Counted from the first letter of the stretch, positions 28,701 through 35,484 are shown. The stretch: 64,000 nucleotides of DNA from Monoplex corrugatus (GCA_030674185.1 CM060307.1:59895481-59959480); one strand, 5' to 3'. The notes: generated by a model from the letters alone, not told the origin. Translations and numbers: made by a program.

Positions 28701-31700
28701 AATTTGCTTTCATCCGATGTAAAAAGTGATGATACAGTGATAGGCTTCCATTTAGTCGGTACGTTTCATGCGTTAAAAACTTCCGTCGATGATTTTGCAA
28801 CCTTACTCAAAACCAATCTCGCCATATTTTCCACTGTGCAAAAGGTCAAGGTTTCAACTTTCAACTTCTGCTATTTGCATACGGATTCAATCACTGGCTG
28901 TTTTCCTCGAGGACTGAGAACAACGCAACCTATTTTCGCTTTCTCTTAGCGTGTGACCCAACGCTATGATCGATCGATAGTCGAATCGGCCGAGTGCCCT
29001 CCCTTGACTTCACTCGATCTGGTTCAGTATCGTTCAATAATTTCACAATGTTACACCTTTTTCTTTTCTGCCTTTGTGTAAACTTCCTGAAGGGTACCAT
29101 TGAAACAAATTTGCATGTTTATCAATCCTATTATCTTTAGGCCCAATATTATTATCACCTAGTTCAACAGCTTTAAAAGTTTATTATTATTATTAATATT
29201 GTTATATTTTTGTTATTGTTATTATTTTTACTATCATTATTCATTATTATTTTACTATCATTCATTACTATTTATTATCATTACTATTATTGTCATCAAA
29301 AATAATATTTAAACAAAATAAAGTAGGCCTACCAGGTTAATGGGTTGGACACTATGAACCTTCCTAACTAGGCCTATAGTGTTTATGAGATAAATTTTGT
29401 TGTGCTGATTTGAGTAGGCCTAAATGTATGGGACATTTTACTTTGCCCACTGCTTTGTGAGTTAGGGTAAGGTATTATAATTTTATTTTCAAAGCTGACA
29501 ATAATACTGGTAGGCTTCTTACAGCTCCACACCAATCTCTCTCTCTCTTGATCCTTTCTCTCTTTGACAGGCAGGGAAGTTAATTGAGCAGGGGTACAAA
29601 AGTCCTTGTGTTCCTGCATGTTTTATGTTCTTGTTTTTTGGATTTGTTTTTGTTTTGGTCAGTATTTGCCTCTTGCTCTGTATGTATAGGCCTGTTTGTC
29701 CCTACAAATGGGATTTTCACATTACGCTACAGGATAGAACAGACAGATGTACTAATACTTTCCCTCTACACTATTTTTCTCACAGATGATCTCTTCATGA
29801 GGATGAAGGAGCGATTTCTTAAGACTGGCATTTGTTATAATTTTGTCATCTGATTTTTGTTTACAGAAAGATTGAAACCTAATGTCTTGTTTGTTATACT
29901 GACAGATCATAAAAAACTGATCATTTTGGTATATGGTACTTTGCAGTAGGATGAATTGACAGAAGTTACGGAGTTTTGCAAAAAGCTAAAATACACATTT
30001 TTTTCAAAATAGGTATTTTATCCTTACCCAAATATGGTTTGATTAAACATACAGATGTCTGGGGTTGTTTTACATTGAAAGAGTTTGTCATGCTGAGCAA
30101 TTTGATATCAAAACCATTTTTGTAACTTTAAAGTGAAAAACGTTATGGTGTACCAAATATGTGTAAAATTCACAATTTTTTTCACTGTGACAAATCGGCA
30201 TATTTCGCATTTTTGACATCTGATATCTTTTCAACCAGCTTTCAGATGATGCTGAAAAAAATTAGGGTTAAATTCCTTAATATGTTTATCATATATGATT
30301 AAATTCCTTAATATGTTTATCATATATGATTCATTTCAGTGTCACTGTATTGTATTTCTTAAAGATAATGGAGTTTGAAATTAATGAAAATGGGTCCCTT
30401 GCCCAGTTGTTTAGAATGGCGGCGTCCAATTTTGCTATTTTTTGTCATTTTCATAGGTCTGTATTTTTATTGATATGCATTTCTGTCCATATGTTTTTTG
30501 CACATCAACTTAACAAGTAAAAACCTCCTCAGAAATGATTTTCTGGACTTGTGTGATTTTATATGTGTGTTCAAGGCATGTCTGAATGTGGCCTAAAAAA
30601 ACGTGCGAAATATTTCTAAGTCCAAAAAGAAAGGAAAAAATCATAATTTTTTTAAATTTTTTATCCCACATTAAAAAATAAAGTATGTATGTGTTCAGAA
30701 TGAAAAACTCTATTTTCCCAGCTGATTTTTATACAGATAAGTTCAAATTTGAAAATCACTTTGGAATACCTACTAATACAGTGAAAAAAGCTGCACTCAA
30801 AATGACAATGGCACAAAGCATATTTCAAGACTAATTTTACTCCTTAGTCAAACTTCAAAACCAACACAAGAGACAATACAAGAACTGAACGAGAAATTTT
30901 TAAATTGAGAAATTCATTCCAAAAGTTAATTGTGACAGATCCCGGTAACTTTTTTCCATCCAAAATTTATGACTGTTCCAAAACTACATGTACCCCTTTA
31001 ATAAGGGGGGAAGGGGAAGGTGGCAGACAAACCTCTGCACCCATGGTGCTGTCTGTGAATTTCTGGCTGGTCAAACATCGAAAGGCATATGCACAGGTGA
31101 ATTTTTGCTTGGTCTCAGCAATGATCTTACTCCATATTGCCACAAGTTCACTGACTTCCTCACTGGACAAAGACCTGAAAAATAAAAAGTGTGTTTAATT
31201 ATGCCAACTTTTCAGCATCTGTGCATTCTGATTTCTGGCAGTCCTGAAAGTGGTGAGCAGAAAAAATATTTGGCGAATAAAAATAAAACTTCACACGCCA
31301 ATAGTGAGTACACAATAAGGGTTTGAATCTGTATATTACAATTAAGCTTACCCCAATTTGTGAGTTTTCCAATCAAGTCACCCAGCTTAGTTACAAGTAA
31401 ACAGCAACCCTATATTTCCTGTCGTAAAGCCTCCTCTTTTTCTGCGATGAAGCGCTCAAAATCTATGGCCCCTGACTCAAAAACTTCTACCGGGAAGAAA
31501 AACAAGTTATCAGGGAGTCAGCAAATCTTTCTTCCCTAATGGATGAAGGAGTTTATGCGGTTGGATTATGATACAGAGTCAAACTTGAGGATGATCAACA
31601 TGCATGATCTGTACAAGAAATCTCACTTGTCACAGAAACTGAGAAAGTCAGATTTCATGGCTGGTTCACACACACAAAGGAACTTTAGAATTCCATAGCA

Positions 31701-31829
31701 AAAGTGAAAATAGACCAACTCCTTCACAGGCTGAGGAAGTTCCATTACAATGAAACGCCAGACAGCCTAAAGAATGAAGACATAAAATGAACAGACTGTA
31801 CCAGAGTTTGAGACAGAGAATGACGTGCT

Positions 31830-31860
<31 letters not shown>

Positions 31861-33365
31861 CCCAACTCTTTTTGGTTTTCTATTCACTGTACTTCTATAT
31901 ATTTACTGAAATATAAAATATGAAGAAATCCAGTGCTGTTCTTGTTTTTCCCCAGTGCTTATCAGTCAATCTTGCAAGTAAAATCTCATAGCATCCATTG
32001 CTGTTGTGTGGCTGGGTTTGTATTTTGGCTGGTAAATCTTATCATCTGGGTAATATTTTCAATCTACCTGTGAAAATTTTAAAGCATTAGCCAAAGGTTA
32101 GCAGGCATAACATCGACTTTCAGAGCAGTCTGGACAACCAACAACCTTTACCTCTGTAACCATCATTATTCATTACAAAAGAAATCACAAACTGTTTTCT
32201 TCTATGATAAATTTAACTAATCTGCTATGAAAGAAATGAAGCCAGCTAACAACAGCCAAATATATAGGGCCAACAACGAATGTGTGGAAAGCGAAAAACG
32301 TAATTCAATCATGAGCAGTATTTTGTAAAACAGGCAATGTTTACTGTAGGTCAAATGTTTCCTAATAATCAAACAGATTTTCAGCAACAGCAGCATATCC
32401 TCCAGTTTACTGTTCATTATCAATATCAACCACAATTAGAATTTCTCTACTCATTGCTGACATTCTTCCATGTTGGTATCTTTTGAAAAAAAAGGTGAAT
32501 CCAACGTGATCAACTCACTTTAATAATAAAACCACATTAAAAAACACACACGCAGATATGTACCACTAGAACAAGACACTGTTACCTTTAAAAAGTAGAG
32601 AATGGATCTGATCATGAAATAGAAAATCATTTGCTAGTGTATGCCAATAATGACAACAGGTTTTTCACAGTGAAACTTAACGAAATTTTACACTCTCCCC
32701 TGAATTTTTCATGACCTAACAAAATATTTCCCAGAATCCCACTTCACACTTCTGTAAAAATACAATACCAGTCGGTCTGAGAATACAATAATACACAGTA
32801 ACGCATAATGGTGCTGATAAACAGTAGGCAATTATTCAAAGGACATACGTTGAAGGGTTGCGAGATCTGTTAAAAAAACAAACAATTTTTATAGTGCGAG
32901 ATACAAACTGGGATTGACACCACTTTTACAAACAAGGGAAAACCCTGCATGAGTACTTTTCACTCTCTTACCTAATCCACCAGCTTCCCACAGACAGCTG
33001 ATATACAGGATCTGGGAATAACAAGATTAATCGAGCCAGAAGCTGATGGATAAGGTGAGTGATTATGGTTGGAAAGCATTTTACCTGCCAATTTCCTCAA
33101 CGCCAACACAAAAGCTCATCACATTTAAAGCTTTCGGTGTGATGGAGTTTTTAAATCCTCTGTCAGAGGTCACATGCTTCTTGGTGACAGTTAACAGTCT
33201 CCTTCCCTGCTCCACAAAGTCCAATTCAAAGATGCTCAGTTCCTTGCTGATGTGATGGGACAATTTCAAGTAAACATTCAGCACCTGCTCATCTGAAGAT
33301 GTTTCAGACTCCAGGATATTCAGCTGTGCTTTGAGATCAAGCGGTGACTCTTCACTTTCATCCAT
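271..33365 (-). CDS. RIF1: RIF1 homologue, N-terminal part, ten spliced coding exons, 3' end outside window
   Basis: RIF1 is a nuclear HEAT-repeat protein that sets replication timing, recruits PP1 phosphatase and steers double-strand-break repair. Coding exons in order are 33085-33365, 31033-31174, 27091-27185, 18932-19118, 12956-13048, 11443-11575, 6568-6719, 3704-3779, 1298-1450 and 271-375. Every junction has GT-AG borders and matching phase, giving about 472 residues with no stop. The translation follows the vertebrate RIF1 N-terminal domain as I remember it. Diagnostic points are INSLLSIQELAFR (residues about 244-256), AKLTTWW (about 339-345) and LELEPLKN (about 436-443). The PP1-binding motifs and C-terminal DNA-binding region of known RIF1 would lie off the left edge. 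The start ATG at 33365 is four bases into its exon, so the 5' UTR must begin in an upstream exon that I could not place. Introns reach about 8 kb and are filled with transposons. Confidence 0.92.
680..1095 (-). repeat. gastropod-type tRNA-derived SINE in RIF1 intron
   Basis: The block carries GCTGTGGGATCTTTAGTGTG and near 1025-1080 an inverted B box (AATGAACCCTGG) and A box (minus strand TGGCAGAATGG). A diverged relative sharing CATCGCCACA and GTAGGATCTTTAATGTGTGC lies at 3340-3640. I recall similar sequences as abundant gastropod SINEs; a library search would settle this. Confidence 0.5.
1298..1450 (-). CDS. RIF1: RIF1 coding exon 9
   Basis: Acceptor GTTTTGTTTTAAG|CA and donor GAATTGG|GTCAGT; 153 bp, phase 1 in and 1 out. 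It encodes a Pro/Ser-rich linker (DPSGDPVPGTCSSP) and then FPKVQQGGLDILVFLFHDG, corresponding to IPSIQLLGLEMLLHFLLGP in vertebrates (residues 387-437). Confidence 0.88.
1730..1975 (-). repeat. tRNA-derived SINE
   Basis: On the minus strand it starts near 1975 with GTAGTGGTTAGTGCAACGG (A-box-like), followed by GTGGGTTTGAATTC (B-box-like) near 1911-1923, then a tRNA-unrelated body. It lies within RIF1 intron 8. Confidence 0.5.
2124..3216 (+). mobile_element. piggyBac-like relic with TTAA flanks
   Basis: TTAA occurs at 2120-2123 and 3217-3220. The ends are inverted: CCCATATTAC at the left and CCCATATACC read inward from the right. Inside, around 2360-2570, a plus-strand stretch encodes MTDEELWH and, one frame over, EEFEGFTVEDL. 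This resembles the acidic N-terminal region of piggyBac transposases. No catalytic domain is left, so it is an internally deleted, non-autonomous copy. Confidence 0.5.
3340..3640 (-). repeat. second copy of the gastropod-type SINE
   Basis: It contains TGTAGGATCTTTAATGTGTG, then CTGCACACCGGACTTCAGTT and GGTCTCACTCAAAAGACTAG, a block I associate with gastropod SINEs read in reverse. It shares its core with 680-1095. Confidence 0.5.
3704..3779 (-). CDS. RIF1: RIF1 coding exon 8
   Basis: Acceptor GTCTACAG|ATT and donor GGTAGAG|GTAGGC; 76 bp, phase 0 in and 1 out, encoding ILRPLLQFCLGNARLGSESV and onward (residues 362-386). It matches the VPLIQ position of vertebrate RIF1, after which the protein enters a poorly conserved linker. 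Confidence 0.85.
3893..4462. repeat. GGGGATTTT element, copy 1, left part
   Basis: It begins GGGGATTTTGATTCAAATCC then CTTTTAATAAACATAC. The same start recurs at 13072 and 19254. Sequence from 4070 to 4450 parallels 13850-14100 (shared CTGAAAGGATCGAA and CGCCCACCAGCTGAAG). The copy is interrupted by the piggyBac-like insertion at 4463 and resumes at 5945. Confidence 0.6.
4463..5940 (+). mobile_element. degenerate piggyBac element with TTAA flanks
   Basis: TTAA is present at 4459-4462 and 5941-5944. The left end CCAGTTCAGTGCC pairs with CCCTTTCAGTGCC read inward from the right. Fragments of transposase survive on the plus strand: a start near 4723 (MATQPSTSRTVAH), an acidic stretch (HDDD, then ENLLSDDSLQHEGGESNS) and, near 5280-5325, FKLFLTDEHELIDLF. 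The last matches the LFRLFITDE motif of the piggyBac at 7476-10215. Frameshifts and the loss of the catalytic core make it dead. It sits inside the GGGGATTTT repeat, so it inserted later. Confidence 0.65.
5945..6195. repeat. GGGGATTTT element, copy 1, right part
   Basis: It continues the copy broken by the piggyBac insertion: GGTCTTGATGCTCCGAAGAACTGAC parallels 14312-14334. The end (TATTGGGATAGGAGTGGATG) is the inverse of sequence in the left arms of other copies near 13215-13245, so the full element has long inverted arms. Confidence 0.5.
6568..6719 (-). CDS. RIF1: RIF1 coding exon 7
   Basis: Acceptor GATGTGCAG|GTAT and donor GAGCAG|GTGAGT; 152 bp, phase 1 in and 0 out, residues 311-361. 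It encodes EEVAMAKLTTWWRYVQYMGP and LQFEQ, matching the vertebrate LTKLEVWWYLLMRLGP...NFEQV segment. Confidence 0.92.
7740..9962 (+). pseudogene. piggyBac transposase pseudogene
   Basis: A DDD-type cut-and-paste transposase acting at TTAA. The start is ATG at 7740 (MDATTEQLLQELFFDSDS), then the LINE insertion, then the acidic N-terminal region (SDEEFLGFDREDV). Next comes the conserved core LFRLFITDE...TNRYAGQ. Likely catalytic Asp motifs are SIDESMIPFKGR (about 8940), VLYMDNFFTS (about 9178) and KHMGGVDRAEK (about 9475). It ends in a cysteine-rich RING-like finger, CTVC...CQKCRVPLC (about 9805-9885). At least three frameshifts break it: a missing G near 9018 (TKWV then stop), one near 9270 and one near 9500-9530. 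The other frame resumes homology after each break, so the gene is dead but young. Confidence 0.88.
7790..8297 (-). mobile_element. 5'-truncated non-LTR retrotransposon (LINE) in the piggyBac gene
   Basis: On the minus strand it encodes the C-terminal end of a LINE protein: FRFPRTKLNTYDPRAFSVSG, then LSWNKLPLSV and FKSALKTHLF. Then comes a 3' tail with GCGCTATATAAATATTGTAATTATTATTATTATTA-type sequence. ATTCTGA flanks it at 7783-7789 and 8298-8304 as a likely target duplication. A CA-rich tract lies at 7863-7905. Confidence 0.75.
11443..11575 (-). CDS. RIF1: RIF1 coding exon 6
   Basis: Acceptor CGCTGTGCAG|GAA and donor GATAAAG|GTAAGG; 133 bp, phase 0 in and 1 out, residues 267-310. It encodes ISLINSLLSIQELAFR and QSWGVLIDILADK, the best conserved stretch against vertebrate RIF1 (FINSLLQLEELGFRS...WKSLIDNF). 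Confidence 0.92.
11846..11895. repeat. (GA)n microsatellite
   Basis: AG dinucleotides with one interruption (ACAAA) in RIF1 intron 5. Poly-C at 12113-12130 and poly-T at 12302-12319 lie further along the same intron, which holds nothing else I recognise. Confidence 0.9.
12781..12952. repeat. (GA)n tract beside the RIF1 exon 5 donor
   Basis: AG-rich from 12781, pure from about 12882 to 12952. It ends three bases from the GTATCT donor of RIF1 exon 5. On the RIF1 sense strand the tract is (TC)n, a polypyrimidine stretch immediately inside the intron. Confidence 0.9.
12956..13048 (-). CDS. RIF1: RIF1 coding exon 5
   Basis: Acceptor TGTTCTCAG|CAA and donor AAACAG|GTATCT; 93 bp, phase 0 to 0, encoding QIAPVLHSMFTSGEETFAMK and onward (residues 236-266). 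On the RIF1 strand a (TC)n tract of about 70 bp begins directly after the donor, so the splice site abuts a microsatellite. Confidence 0.88.
13072..14334. repeat. GGGGATTTT element, copy 2
   Basis: It starts GGGAGATTTTAATTCCAATC, then TTAATAAACATAC. At 13375-13412 the inverse GTTTATTAAAACGGGATTTG appears, so the first ~340 bp form an inverted-repeat unit like the copy at 19254. It continues to the hAT insertion at 14335 with sequence parallel to 4070-4450 and 5945-6130. No coding capacity seen. A (TC)n(TA)n microsatellite lies at 14098-14136. Confidence 0.55.
14583..14726. repeat. 72-bp tandem duplication
   Basis: Units 14583-14654 and 14655-14726 differ at one base (TCTCTCCAC versus TCTCTTCAC). 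It lies inside the hAT element between its left end and the stop codon. A pure poly-A run of about 42 bp follows at 14756-14797. Confidence 0.95.
16400..16730. repeat. (GT)n/(GA)n microsatellite cluster in hAT intron
   Basis: Imperfect TGTG/CATG repeats from about 16400, pure GT at 16573-16600, then GGGA/GA-rich sequence, pure at about 16679-16727. Long (CV)n and (ER)n reading frames here are translation artefacts. Confidence 0.9.
16770..17235 (+). mobile_element. 5'-truncated LINE fragment with 3' tail
   Basis: The plus strand encodes the end of a LINE protein: VAGPTTWNHPSLSVRQIP, then LKGHLKTHLFVLQ and a stop at about 17057. A 3' UTR follows, ending in GCGCCTTACAAATATCATTATTATTATT. It is the same LINE type as the one at 7790-8297 and lies within the hAT intron. 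Confidence 0.65.
18932..19118 (-). CDS. RIF1: RIF1 coding exon 4
   Basis: Acceptor TGTTTGCAG|GTTG and donor ACAAAA|GTAGGC, a weak donor lacking the usual G at -1. Phase 2 in, phase 0 out; residues 173-235, including GEQCPRVMKRLCGKWGPLYL and ELAYSRLQKW. The frame joins exons 3 and 5 exactly. Confidence 0.87.
19254..19586. repeat. GGGGATTTT element, copy 3 (compact MITE form)
   Basis: The left end GGGGATTTTAATTCATATCC, CTTTTAATAAACATAC pairs with the right end GTATGTTTATTAAAAGGGGA, TTTGAATTAAATCTCC as an inverted repeat of about 36 bp. The interior matches 13090-13400 (CCACCCCTATCC, GTCCTCTTTGGC, CCGCCAGGTAGAGAAGAGC). No ORF. Confidence 0.75.
20464..20560 (+). CDS. TAGGT-transposon gene, exon 1
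   Basis: It starts MAALDVSVTDPIGEDS and ends CTTGTTG|GTAAGT, phase 1. It is acidic and short, without a recognisable domain. Confidence 0.78.
20464..25523 (+). CDS. Candidate novel transposase, 1199 residues, three exons
   Basis: Exons 20464-20560, 21335-21483 and 22170-25523 have GT-AG borders and consistent phase, total 3600 bp including the stop. ATG 20464 has a good Kozak context (AACATGG). Regions: residues 1-111 include a basic GKKGRPPHPPK and a helical segment. A Lys/Glu-rich coiled coil spans about 185-435. A candidate RNase H-like core has LHTDATSR (Asp about 516), SVMSDRAAV (Asp about 595), FLFCNAHFL (Cys 626/His 629) and TNLLGENVFGDLD (Glu about 906), giving a possible D-D-E set. 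A Lys/Ala-rich helix spans about 955-1005. The C-terminal ~90 residues (GEWVAVFYDNNFYVGTVTKI, then FKWP) look like a Tudor/chromo-type SH3 barrel. The catalytic assignment is inference from motif order; the exons and ORF are seen directly. It could instead be a domesticated or accessory protein, but its position inside the inverted repeats argues for a transposase. Confidence 0.82.
21335..21483 (+). CDS. TAGGT-transposon gene, exon 2
   Basis: Acceptor TTCTTTTACAG|GGG and donor AATGAT|GTAAGA; phase 1 in, 0 out. It encodes GDSIFEALKASFVPGKKG, RPPHPPK and a leucine-rich helix. The basic PPHPPK stretch could be an AT-hook-like contact or nuclear signal (inference). Confidence 0.78.
21715..22021. 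repeat. (ATGT)n microsatellite with LINE/SINE 3'-tail pieces, in the transposon's intron 2
   Basis: GCGCTTGGATTTGATTTTGT... followed by GCGCTGTATAAATGTTGTAA at 21722-21772 recurs at 21953-22020, where it ends in (ATT)n. Between lie TATG and GTATGCATGTATACGCTC repeats. The inverse tail is seen at 7795-7858 and 44752-44812. Confidence 0.7.
22170..25523 (+). CDS. TAGGT-transposon gene, exon 3 (main exon)
   Basis: Acceptor TTTTTTCACAG|GTC. 3354 bp with no stop until TGA at 25521-25523. It begins VTHWFAERLFPDISYPADRI and carries the coiled coil, the candidate D-D-E core and the Tudor-like end. Confidence 0.85.
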   Translation, partial: VTHWFAERLFPDISYPADRIKGLISRLKKMLADASADDIACQKILDNQLDLDFVSPSLQKLGLRRNILLAKEAVSVSGADVTNVVVLDIEQFRKREDCGAFFTVHWMRTLLKLDEGKEEKEKEKENSRLKHAIRKMKESYDKFLRKKGEDREKNLALFLGQPFILQAAPSSSGKAAPTETEVRLKEAEKKILKQSEQLKVGEEQVAVLSCTVQDLSRDKFKLVEEMKDATEQQRLNLSLQEEVRTLKLTIQQLQPERLQRLQDKLQNLKSAEKRADKAEGDLKAAKEAAQEASEEHQRTVYNLERDLRRKKQRVQEQDQRISALQEELKVLNSEISAARGEERIDTRVREEGNRFKDNIRKTVLALHSQAHTPTTRCSDVIKIVGEGIFDYKFGEKDLPTAQTVSNILDEGQVLANVQIAEKILESSNITLHTDATSRQKKCYVSQQVTLDISPTETLSFGFKTVATEDSATLLQLTINQLGCVAELFAEYSEQVQDEVFRQILSKLTSVMSDRAAVMKKFNTVLLEFLKTKIGHQTVVHFLFCNAHFLIGLQRACETTLKIMEKEVIAASVTREKLGRDKDSRFTIFGNSSESATHRVIHHTCDLVGPRGDEKNGCRQDWLAHCKEEDVTNLVTSYRSNRFNCFFEGAAAVIYHHDHLRSFFPSLEHNNLKIDSLRADLEDSRLMVFVCAVALIFVRITGPYWELLDSRVKYTQLHQYIQAMDNKMRSWEQDSSDLLNPQFPGIFGGEFEIAGKRQRLRDAVDRWASQHKEAVKSALQQLMPGMRDKLMTQLTDFLPGNIYGGPPAEMPPELDHCPLTNLLGENVFGDLDYDINKARNSTTHQRTSTNMLCHNHTSEWLQGKRTAEAANLLAFGRKKGKALRAQNRAEEEAVMLRLRQKLIDSRAKKLAKEAKEAAKKAELIQKLMLIGGPCNTADDVDRLVSRHRRQDANLLLQAIKDQIRYQKTVLLKKGRLRLTGPLEELIQALKDHLDSGDTVEPAARTPHLDEFQELDFGHDQFQPPSFEHIGEWVAVFYDNNFYVGTVTKIISKEKAMVKYLAKSDVGDLFKWPSADDEAETESCYVFKWNLDVNPVGHNMRQWKVSDVEEISRAYLSLK
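26650..26823. mobile_element. 174-bp MITE with 8-bp target duplication
   Basis: TGCATGTA flanks it at 26642-26649 and 26824-26831. The ends are CAAGGGTGCAACTT and, read inward from the right, TGGGTGCAACTT. An 8-bp duplication and a CA-beginning end suggest a hAT-derived MITE. The interior has GGGGGGTCTGGGGGGCACGC, a G-rich motif also found at 41520-41545. Confidence 0.6.
27091..27185 (-). CDS. RIF1: RIF1 coding exon 3
   Basis: Acceptor TGTTTGCAG|CTT and donor CAGAG|GTAGGT; 95 bp, phase 0 in and phase 2 out. It encodes LPGLMNAFSR...VEYEAMHTIQR (residues 142-173), aligned with the vertebrate segment ending in DFEALNVIVRL. The intron downstream of it, on the RIF1 strand, carries the 6.4-kb TAGGT-ended transposon. 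Confidence 0.88.
27825..27900. repeat. (GT)n microsatellite
   Basis: TGTG with periodic TTG interruptions. The rest of 27186-28347, in RIF1 intron 2, shows nothing recognisable. Confidence 0.9.
28355..30772. mobile_element. second TAGGT-ended transposon, no complete gene seen
   Basis: Perfect 16-bp inverted ends TAGGTATTCCAAAGTG lie at 28355-28370 and, inverted, at 30757-30772. The 7-bp direct repeat CTAATAC flanks both (28348-28354, 30773-30779). Near the right end, read inward, TTTTCATTCTGA followed after about 10 bases by ACTTTATTTTTT repeats the order seen inside the right end of 19850-26227. The left part (28370-29000) is CpG-bearing. No long ORF, so probably an internally deleted member. 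On the minus strand near 28630-28760 an open stretch SRLFDCVNGL...LLEASFQ precedes a GTAGGT donor; I cannot tell whether it is a real exon. Confidence 0.78.
30268..30329. repeat. 31-bp tandem duplication
   Basis: TTAAATTCCTTAATATGTTT plus 11 more bases is repeated exactly twice (30268-30298, 30299-30329), inside the second TAGGT element. Confidence 0.9.
31033..31174 (-). CDS. RIF1: RIF1 coding exon 2
   Basis: Acceptor TTTTTCAG|G and donor GCAGAG|GTTTGT. It enters in phase 2, completing an Arg codon, and leaves in phase 0. It encodes residues 94-141 including SSEEVSELVAIWSK and YAFRCLTSQKF, matching the second helical repeat of vertebrate RIF1. Confidence 0.88.
31175..33084 (-). other. RIF1 intron 1, no recognised element
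   Basis: AT-rich sequence with a poly-C/poly-A run (31831-31858). I see no ORF, RNA gene or paired inverted ends here. Confidence 0.6.
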
Positions 33366-33369
33366 TTTT
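33085..33369 (-). CDS. RIF1: RIF1 coding exon 1 (start codon)
   Basis: Acceptor ...GGAACAG precedes AAAA then ATG at 33365-33363; the donor is GGCAG|GTAAAA. It encodes residues 1-93 plus two bases. The N-terminus is acidic (MDESEESPLD) and is followed by helices equivalent to the first HEAT unit of RIF1 (KHVTSDRGFKN...ALNVMSFCV). The leading four bases are 5' UTR. Confidence 0.88.
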
Positions 33370-34689
33370 CTGTTCCAACAAAAGAAAGGAAAATAATTAG
33401 TGTCTCTTATGAAAAAACAACAACTTTTCGATTGACTACTTAGTTTCATGACTGATTCCCATGATCACAGTGTAGTAAACGTGCAATAACAGTAACCAAC
33501 ATGAATTTCAAAATAATGTATTTAATATCAAGTCCATGGATTTTTCTATGCTTTTAATTATGTGGTAATCATCTGAGAATAACTGTCCCGGCATGACTGG
33601 AACCAATATCAGTCAGATGGTAGCATCACTGCGCGCTGCAGAACTTGAAAGAAAATAATCTGCTACAGATGGAGAGGACTTACATCTTCTAACATGGGGA
33701 CCCAACGATCACAATTCATGAGGACAAACACACACACCAATGCCATAGATACAGTTACAGGACCTTTGTTCTACCATATTTAAGGTAAGTTAAAAAAAAT
33801 TTCAAACATTTCTACTGAATATATATCTGCCATCACTGAAAACAGCACAAAAAAGTTTTAAAACGATATAAAAAGTGTTTTGAATGGTTGTCTGTGATAA
33901 TTCTTTTTAGAATAATCAAAATTAAAACGTTTGGCCACATTGAATTACATAACAAAATCTAACCACAAGTCTGTGATTTCCTCACAAAAGGCACGATAAC
34001 TTCAGAATGGCTGAACCAATTAAAGACGAAATTAAATACCACCACAAAAGTCTTTGTTTACCTAAGATAACTAAAACCACATATTGCTGGACCTCTGCAC
34101 CAATTAGTAATTAACTGCTTTACCTGGCTTAAGCAAAAATCCACTGAGATTCCAACTTATTTCAAGATCTTGCCAGTCCACTGGATTTTGCGCAGGCTTA
34201 TTGTGTCTGTCAGGTAAATGCTGGCAGATTCAGGTGGAGCTTATGATGGAAATGTCTGAGAGAAAATCCTTCATGTACAAACTCCCATTACAGAAAACCT
34301 CATCAAAGATGAAAATTTACAATATCTTTCAATTTGCAGCTTCACTATATTAGACATCCAATCAAAATCAACTCTACCAAATATGAAGCATCCAGGTCAA
34401 GTATCGTTTTGGTCCTTTGCAACCCAATGCCTGTTTAGACTCTGGGCTGGCAAAGCCCGGTCGCCCAAGGCAAGTAAAAAACCTGTCATGCAAGTCAAAA
34501 CAAAAAACTACTAGTCTGCTGCGCGAGTGACAATTTTGACCCCTACAGTTGTTATTCATTTTGATTTTGCAAATTTTCCCATGTGCCGACTGATTTCGTC
34601 TGCAATGATCCAGTCTGCCAACGTTCACATGAAAACGAAGCTCTATCTTGGGAAAGGCAACTCTTGCTTCCTGTAGGCCTGTCAGTAAA

Positions 34690-34911
34690 GGTAATTGGTG
34701 TGATACAATACAACCGAGCGTTTACAGAACAGCGACCTTTCGCCCAATCTGTCAGTTTTGTTCGAACAGTACTTAGAAGCTTCTAATTAAATATGGAAAT
34801 GAAGGGAATTGGTGTGATACAATACAATTGAGCCTTTACAGAACAGCGACCCATCGCCCGGTCTGTCAGTTTTGGTCGAACGGTTAGAAGCTTCTAATTA
34901 AATATGGAAAC
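34690..34911. repeat. ~110-bp tandem duplication with CCAAT boxes
   Basis: Units 34690-34800 and 34805-34911 share ATTGGTGTGATACAATACAA, TTTACAGAACAGCGACC and AGAAGCTTCTAATTAAATAT. Each contains ATTGG, a CCAAT box on the RIF1 strand, and several CpGs, so this could be part of the RIF1 upstream region. Confidence 0.85.
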
Positions 34912-35370
34912 AGAGAGGAGGGGAACAGAATGTGTGTGCTATTGGCAAGGAAAATCAAGAGACAAGAGCAAATTTGACGCATCACTTGTAAGTTGATAAG
35001 ATGATACGTCAAGGAAACTAGTTTAGACGCTATTTGACGATTTTTCTCGCATTATCTTCATTTGTCTCTCAGGGCATAAATTTCAGTTAGGGTGGATTTA
35101 ATATTTTTGAAGTGTTTTCCTTTCACAGTGAAGTGCCGAAGTCAAGCAAATGCACACACACACTAAAGAGACATAACATAAAATACAACAAATACAAAAT
35201 TTTGAAAAAAGAAAACACAAAAACCAAATAAAAAAACAAAACAAACAAAAAAGCACACATAAAAAAAACCCCAAATAAACAAACAAAAACAAAAACAAAA
35301 ATGCACACACGTCAACCAGTCAAAAAAAGCCAACACATACATAGTTCAGTACCACTACAGACCTAGCCAA

Positions 35371-35484
35371 CAGATAAGGTGCGACTTGTAATCCGATGTA
35401 AACAAATACAGATAAGGTGCGACTTGTAATCCAACGTAAACAAAAACAGATAAGGTGCGACTTGTAATCCAATGCAAACAAAAC
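35371..35484. repeat. 3 x 38-bp tandem repeat
   Basis: CAGATAAGGTGCGACTTGTA begins each unit at 35371, 35409 and 35447; units differ at only a few positions. Confidence 0.93.

Noticed and set aside
28704..28949. Plus-strand 81-residue ORF, and its minus-strand counterpart ending LLEASFQ
   Set aside because: Neither has homologous sequence in the TAGGT transposase that I can align; too short to call. The minus-strand version is mentioned under the element.
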